A program made the position numbers and the translations under genes. Shown one piece after another: positions 5,435 to 8,709 of a stretch of 8,709 bases of DNA. The notes under the pieces were generated by a model. That model was not told where the DNA came from. It made no database searches and saw only the letters and a program-made list of their open reading frames with translations. The DNA lies in the NCBI GenBank assembly GCA_002469305.1, contig DKEY01000088.1, positions 1 through 8,709 on the forward strand. Direction: 5' to 3'. Source of the DNA: Sulfurospirillum sp. UBA6810. GTDB taxonomy: Bacteria > Campylobacterota > Campylobacteria > Campylobacterales > Sulfurospirillaceae. Position 1 is the stretch's first letter. Every line of letters starts with the position of its first letter.

Positions 5435-5974
5435 TTAATGGCAGCCGCCACCACAACAACTAGTTTTTGTTAAACCTTTTACTGCTGCAAGTGCGCCTTC
5501 GTAATTTGGCTCTTCTGTAATCTCTTCACAGATATCTTTGTATGCAACTTCACCATCTTTGCCTATAACAAATATAGCTCTACATGTAACACCAGCAAGT
5601 GGGCCATCAGCAATTAAAACACCATAAGCATTTGCGAAGTCTTTGTTTCTAAAGTCACTTCCTACTGTGAGGTTTTCGATACCCTCAGTTGTACAAAATC
5701 TACCCATTGCAAATGGCAAATCCATAGAAACAACAGTCACGCTAGCACCACTGATGCTTGCAGCTTCAGAGTTAAATCTTCTTGTCTCGCTAGCACATAC
5801 AGGAGTGTCTAATGAAGGAACAACAACTACAACTTGTACATTATCTTGTGCTCCACCAACACTTACTTCACTTAAATCTTTAGCTACGACTTTTACGATT
5901 GGAGCAGCATCTCCAACATTTACTTCATTACCACTTAGGTTTACTAAATTGCCTTTGAGCTTAGTAGTTGCCAT
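5435..5974 (-). CDS. tpx: Thiol peroxidase (atypical 2-Cys peroxiredoxin) with Cys/His tail
   Basis: Tpx reduces hydrogen peroxide and organic hydroperoxides, normally recycled by thioredoxin. The 179 residues show VVPSLDTPVCASETRRFN (51-68) with peroxidatic C60, and MGRFCTTEGIEN (90-101) with resolving C94, the same spacing as E. coli Tpx C61/C95. R123-equivalent contacts fall in PLAGVTCRAIFVI, which adds a further Cys. E. coli Tpx is about 168 residues; here the chain continues to a C-terminal KTSCCGGGCH, giving C173, C174, C178 and H179, which looks like a metal-binding or extra redox tail. The ATG at 5972-5974 has TTCCTT on the plus strand (AAGGAA, 5981-5986) with a 6-nt spacer. It has its own promoter, faces the ribE operon tail-to-tail with 14 bp between, and is a likely stress-defence gene for a microaerophile or sulfur oxidiser. 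Confidence 0.95.
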   Translation of the reverse strand: MATTKLKGNLVNLSGNEVNVGDAAPIVKVVAKDLSEVSVGGAQDNVQVVVVVPSLDTPVCASETRRFNSEAASISGASVTVVSMDLPFAMGRFCTTEGIENLTVGSDFRNKDFANAYGVLIADGPLAGVTCRAIFVIGKDGEVAYKDICEEITEEPNYEGALAAVKGLTKTSCCGGGCH

Positions 5975-6005
5975 TCTTTTTTCCTTAGAATTAAATTGTT
6001 ACGAA

Positions 6006-6014
6006 ATTATAGCA
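6006..6014 (-). promoter_or_regulatory. Promoter of tpx (extended -10)
   Basis: On the minus strand, TGC-TATAAT spans 6006-6014, giving a start near 5999 and a 25-nt leader with AAGGAA at 5981-5986. No good -35 box is visible, as expected in this group. The element lies between the end of amrA (6047) and tpx, so tpx is probably transcribed separately from the two genes upstream. Confidence 0.65.
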
Positions 6015-6046
6015 AATTCGGATAAATATTATCTTAATTAAAAAAG

Positions 6047-6604
6047 TTATTTATTTTTCTCTTTAAATTTTTGCACTTTATAGGTGTATATGGTTGGATG
6101 ATTTTTAAAACTATCCATTGGTAATCCAGCTTTTTGCAGCAGGTGACCAAAAAAACTCTCAAATTCATGTAACTCTTCCCATACTTGAGGTAAAAATGTT
6201 GCTCTGTGTGAACCAAGTTCTAAGATAACACCATCTTCATAAGGAGTAATCTTGTTTTTCAAATCCTCTACATCATCATAGCTTACATGTAAAGGCTGGC
6301 TTAGTATAGAAACTTCTACATCTGTAAGAGGTAACTCCTCTTTTTTGAGTTTTGCAAACCTTGGGTCTCTAAAAGCTGCCGCGTAAGCATTGGAGGTAAT
6401 ATCTTCAATCAAAGGGCGTTGAGCAGCGAGTGAGCCTATGCAACCACGGAGTTTTCCATTTTGTGTGAGTGTTACAAAACTGGCACCGTTTTCTTTTAAA
6501 AAAGGATACTTACATGTAAGGTTTTTGATGTCTATATTTTCTTCGTAGTTGAGGGCATCTTGGATACTTTGTTTAGCGATGTAGAGGATAATATCTTTGT
6601 CCAT
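6047..6604 (-). CDS. amrA: AMMECR1-domain protein (AmmeMemoRadiSam system protein A)
   Basis: The 185 residues form a single AMMECR1 domain. Landmarks are ASFVTLTQNGKLRGCIGSL (41-59) with the hallmark LRGCIG (C55), NAYAAAFRDPRF (72-83), LTDVEVSILSQP (93-104), and FLPQVWEELHEFESFFGHL (137-155). In many bacteria and archaea this protein is encoded with a MEMO1-like protein (AmrB) and a radical SAM enzyme (AmrS); the trio's biochemical task is not known to me. Neither partner is in this window, so it may be an orphan locus or the partners are elsewhere. The ATG at 6602-6604 is 8 bp after the end of the EAL gene, whose TAG stop forms part of the AGGAG ribosome site. The two genes are therefore one transcript and probably translationally coupled. 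No clear terminator follows. Confidence 0.9.
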   Translation of the reverse strand: MDKDIILYIAKQSIQDALNYEENIDIKNLTCKYPFLKENGASFVTLTQNGKLRGCIGSLAAQRPLIEDITSNAYAAAFRDPRFAKLKKEELPLTDVEVSILSQPLHVSYDDVEDLKNKITPYEDGVILELGSHRATFLPQVWEELHEFESFFGHLLQKAGLPMDSFKNHPTIYTYKVQKFKEKNK

Positions 6605-6612
6605 AATAACTC

Positions 6613-8391
6613 CTATACAGATAAGTTTTTAGAAGGTACTCCCAAATGATATCCTTGTGCATAATCAATGTCAAGTTCTCTTATAACATCAAGTACTTCT
6701 TTGCTGTGGACATACTCAGCGATAGTTTTCATACCAAGCTCTTTTGCAAAGTTTGCTATTGTTTTTGTGATGATTTTCATATCTTCATTGACGTTGATGT
6801 TTTTAATCAAACTACCATCTATCTTTATGTAATCTATTTGTAGTTCAACAAGTCTTTCAAAGTTGGAGTAACCAGAACCAAAATCATCGATGGCAACTTT
6901 TGCTCCATAGGATTTTACCTGTTCAATAAACTTCATAACAGATTTATAGTTTTCTATACCCTCACTCTCTAAAAGCTCAAACACAACCCAAGGTCCTATC
7001 CCACTTATTTCTAACTCATCGAGTATAAACTCTGTTGTTCTTTTATCAGTTATATCCAAAAAAGAGAGATTGACAGAAAATTCTATGGAAGAATTTTTAA
7101 AAGTATCAAAAGTTTTTTTGATCAAAGAGCGAGAAAGCTTGTGATATATCTTAGAATTTTTTGCGATATGTAAAAACTCATGTGGCAACATGATAGAACC
7201 ATCACTATTTTGAATACGCATGAGTGATTCGTACTTTTGAATTTTCCCTGTTTTTACATCTATAATGGGCTGAAAGTAAGGGATAATCAAGTCATTGTCC
7301 ACTACCTCTTTGAGATACTTGAGGATTTGCATATTTTTTGTATATTCTTTGTCTTTATTGCTTTTTTTGTCATAGATACAAAAGGATTTTTTTGCTAGTT
7401 TTGCTTCTTTATAAGCTATCTGCGCAAGGCGAAGCTGATTTGTTTTGGACTGCGATGCCCCTATGGTCATGGTGATATCTATATCTACAGTGTTACATGT
7501 AAACTTTTCATGAGATATTTTTGTAGAAATTTCTTGCAGATAATTCTCTAACTCTTTTGCAGAAAATTCACTATATATGATGGCTGTGTAGATATCTGCT
7601 TCAAACTTATAAAGTTTTACATCGTCCACTAAAGGGAGATTGAGACTGAGCCACTGAGATGTTTTTAAAAGCAGTTGGTCACCAAAGTCGTTGCCATACA
7701 AGCTGTTGATTGACTCAAATGAATCGATGTTAAAGATGATACAGGTTGTGTCGTATGCTTTTGTAAGTAGTTGTTTTTCAGTAAAAAGCTTTAGCCTGTT
7801 TGGTAGTTTTGTAAGAGAATCTATATAGAGATGTTTTTTTATGTTGCTTTTGCTTACAACCAAATCGGTTACGTCATTGGCTAGAAACAGACACTCTTGA
7901 AGATTTTCTTTGCTGTCAAAAATAGGGATAAAAGAGCAGTTGAGGTGCACATCGCTTTTATCAGTTGTATGGAAGATGACAAGTCCTTCCCAAGTTTGCT
8001 TATACTTGAGGGTCTCTTGTATCTCCTCAGCATTTTCATTGATAAGAGCAAAGAAGTTTTTATTTTCACACTCCTCTTTTGTCATATGCATAATTTGGCA
8101 AAAAAATCTGTTTGTTTTTATGAGATTATAATTTGCATCGAGCTTTGCAAAAATACCACTGTTTTCAAAGGCTTCTACGTACTTTTTATCAGAAATCTTT
8201 TGTATAAAGTCTTCTTCTTTGACTCTATCTTCTTTTTTTGTTGAGATATAAAAATCTACACTAGCAAGTGTGATAGTAAGAAATAAAAGTGTATAGCTAA
8301 GATGAATATTGGTGCAAATTGCTGATACAATAAGAGTTAGTAGTAAAAGATATATCGCAACTTTTACAAATATGATTTTATACTTATCCAA
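6613..8391 (-). CDS. Membrane PAS-GGDEF-EAL protein, likely c-di-GMP phosphodiesterase with inactive cyclase domain
   Basis: The 592 residues read: two membrane helices (about 6-26 and 33-49) with a very short loop between; a PAS-like sensor (about 68-180) followed by a short linker; a GGDEF domain (about 185-345, HLYIDSLTKLPNRL at its start); and an EAL domain (about 355-592). The cyclase active site reads FEADIY (263-268) instead of GGDEF, so no cyclase activity is expected. The EAL motif is ESL (388-390), but the catalytic set is kept: E388, N441, E472, D502/D503 in IDDFGSGYS, K523, E559 and Q579. It should hydrolyse c-di-GMP to pGpG, with PAS and pseudo-GGDEF domains as regulators. The start is TTG (8389-8391), the only start before the first helix, with AAGG at 8401-8404. 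It precedes amrA in one transcript. Confidence 0.93.
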   Translation of the reverse strand: MDKYKIIFVKVAIYLLLLTLIVSAICTNIHLSYTLLFLTITLASVDFYISTKKEDRVKEEDFIQKISDKKYVEAFENSGIFAKLDANYNLIKTNRFFCQIMHMTKEECENKNFFALINENAEEIQETLKYKQTWEGLVIFHTTDKSDVHLNCSFIPIFDSKENLQECLFLANDVTDLVVSKSNIKKHLYIDSLTKLPNRLKLFTEKQLLTKAYDTTCIIFNIDSFESINSLYGNDFGDQLLLKTSQWLSLNLPLVDDVKLYKFEADIYTAIIYSEFSAKELENYLQEISTKISHEKFTCNTVDIDITMTIGASQSKTNQLRLAQIAYKEAKLAKKSFCIYDKKSNKDKEYTKNMQILKYLKEVVDNDLIIPYFQPIIDVKTGKIQKYESLMRIQNSDGSIMLPHEFLHIAKNSKIYHKLSRSLIKKTFDTFKNSSIEFSVNLSFLDITDKRTTEFILDELEISGIGPWVVFELLESEGIENYKSVMKFIEQVKSYGAKVAIDDFGSGYSNFERLVELQIDYIKIDGSLIKNINVNEDMKIITKTIANFAKELGMKTIAEYVHSKEVLDVIRELDIDYAQGYHLGVPSKNLSV

Positions 8392-8567
8392 AAAAGACTA
8401 CCTTGTTATTGACTCTTATCCATGTTAGAAATAGTACTCTATCTTAATTGGCTTAAAAAATGAATAAAAAGTTAATAATTCAAGAAAATTCTTATTTGGC
8501 TTTGATAATGTAATACCTAACAATAGAGCCCAAGCTTAAAAAAAGCAAAATTTAAAGTTATTTTTAC
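8392..8567. other. Divergent intergenic region upstream of the EAL gene
   Basis: No gene is supported here. It is very AT-rich and must hold the promoter of the GGDEF-EAL gene, but I find no convincing -10 box; TACTAT and TAGAGT near 8424-8435 on the minus strand are weak candidates. A short perfect inverted repeat, AAGAA-AA-TTCTT, lies at 8482-8493. A six-codon minus-strand frame at 8406-8423 (MDKSQ) is probably chance. Confidence 0.4.
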
Positions 8568-8573
8568 TATAAT
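8568..8573 (+). promoter_or_regulatory. Promoter of rpsB
   Basis: TATAAT at 8568-8573, preceded by a T-rich stretch and no obvious -35 box, fits the vegetative promoters of this group. Transcription would begin near 8580, giving a leader of about 110 nt. Confidence 0.6.
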
Positions 8574-8580
8574 CACGTCC

Positions 8581-8660
8581 TTAAGTGATTTGTCGCTTAA
8601 TCTCACACACACCAATCCTTCTAGGTTGCACATTTTTGTGTTGATGGGTGTGGAGGCCAA
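8581..8660 (+). promoter_or_regulatory. Structured leader of rpsB, possible ribosomal-protein autoregulatory element
   Basis: Two elements can fold. The first is TTAAGTG (8581-8587) with CGCTTAA (8594-8600), a 7-bp stem with one G-U pair. The second is an outer stem, CACACC (8608-8613) with GGTGTG (8647-8652), extended by ATC/GAT after an A-G mismatch. It encloses CCT-TCT-AGG (8617-8625) and CACA-TTTT-TGTG (8629-8640), which gives a three-way-junction-like shape; C8617 cannot serve both stems. Ribosomal protein S2 represses its own rpsB-tsf mRNA through a leader in gammaproteobacteria. A similar role here is inference, and the fold was drawn by eye. Confidence 0.45.
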
Positions 8661-8689
8661 ACCAAAAAAAACATTACAAGGAGTAGTTC

Positions 8690-8709
8690 ATGGTAACTAT
8701 GAAAGATTT
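8690..8709 (+). CDS. rpsB: 30S ribosomal protein S2 (partial, first six codons)
   Basis: Only MVTMKD and two bases of the next codon are visible. Epsilonproteobacterial S2 proteins typically begin MVTMKDLLE, and the strong AAGGAG at 8678-8683 with a 6-nt spacer and the structured leader suit a ribosomal-protein gene. The product would be the small-subunit protein S2, usually followed by tsf. The call rests on very few residues plus context, so a chance match cannot be excluded. Confidence 0.75.

Noticed and set aside
7881..8244. Several frames of 62-115 codons across the PAS region of the EAL gene
   Set aside because: They overlap an intact domain-rich gene in other frames and have no supporting features.
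8406..8423. Six-codon upstream frame MDKSQ before the EAL gene
   Set aside because: Although it echoes the MDK start of the gene, such short frames are common by chance and there is no good ribosome site.
1..8709. CRISPR array, tRNA, rRNA or transposase
   Set aside because: I found no regularly spaced long repeats, no cloverleaf or rRNA segments, and no transposase or integrase reading frame in the window.

Overview
The window looks like chromosomal DNA of a free-living Campylobacterota (Epsilonproteobacteria) bacterium, most like Sulfurimonas or a relative. This is an inference from several signs: AT-rich DNA; TATAAT -10 boxes with weak or absent -35 boxes; a riboflavin synthase gene in one operon with a stand-alone FlhB C-terminal homologue (FlhX), a pairing I also remember from Helicobacter pylori; a chemoreceptor N-terminus of the type common in Sulfurimonas; and a final gene that starts like epsilonproteobacterial rpsB (MVTMKD).

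Positions 1-3170 are an accessory region on the minus strand. It holds a type II restriction-modification system of the PstI/BsuBI family, predicted to recognise CTGCAG. The gamma-class adenine methyltransferase comes first and overlaps the endonuclease gene by 83 bp. A GNAT acetyltransferase, cut by the window edge, follows 18 bp downstream. Upstream of the methyltransferase lies about 430 bp of non-coding DNA full of short direct and inverted repeats. It ends where a chemoreceptor gene breaks off after about 104 codons, so one edge of the inserted or rearranged segment is near 3155-3170.

Positions 3479-5434 are a tight plus-strand operon: ribE (riboflavin synthase), pgeF (multicopper/laccase-domain peptidoglycan editing factor), a small cupin, and flhX. 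The junctions are zero-gap or overlapping, and a hairpin plus T-tract at 5391-5434 ends the operon. It converges on tpx (thiol peroxidase with an unusual Cys/His tail), which has its own promoter. Upstream of tpx on the minus strand is a two-gene unit: a membrane PAS-GGDEF-EAL protein whose cyclase site is degenerate but whose EAL phosphodiesterase residues are kept, then an AMMECR1-domain protein (AmrA). Positions 8392-8689 are intergenic, with a divergent promoter and a structured leader before rpsB, of which only the first codons are present.

The most unusual signal is not a gene. The 8-bp palindrome TACATGTA occurs eight times between 4261 and 7501, inside six genes and in two reading frames, against well under one expected by chance. 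It is absent from the restriction-modification segment. Eight of the nine ACATGT hexamers I found in the window are extended to TACATGTA. This suggests a genome-wide iterated palindrome that the acquired segment lacks.
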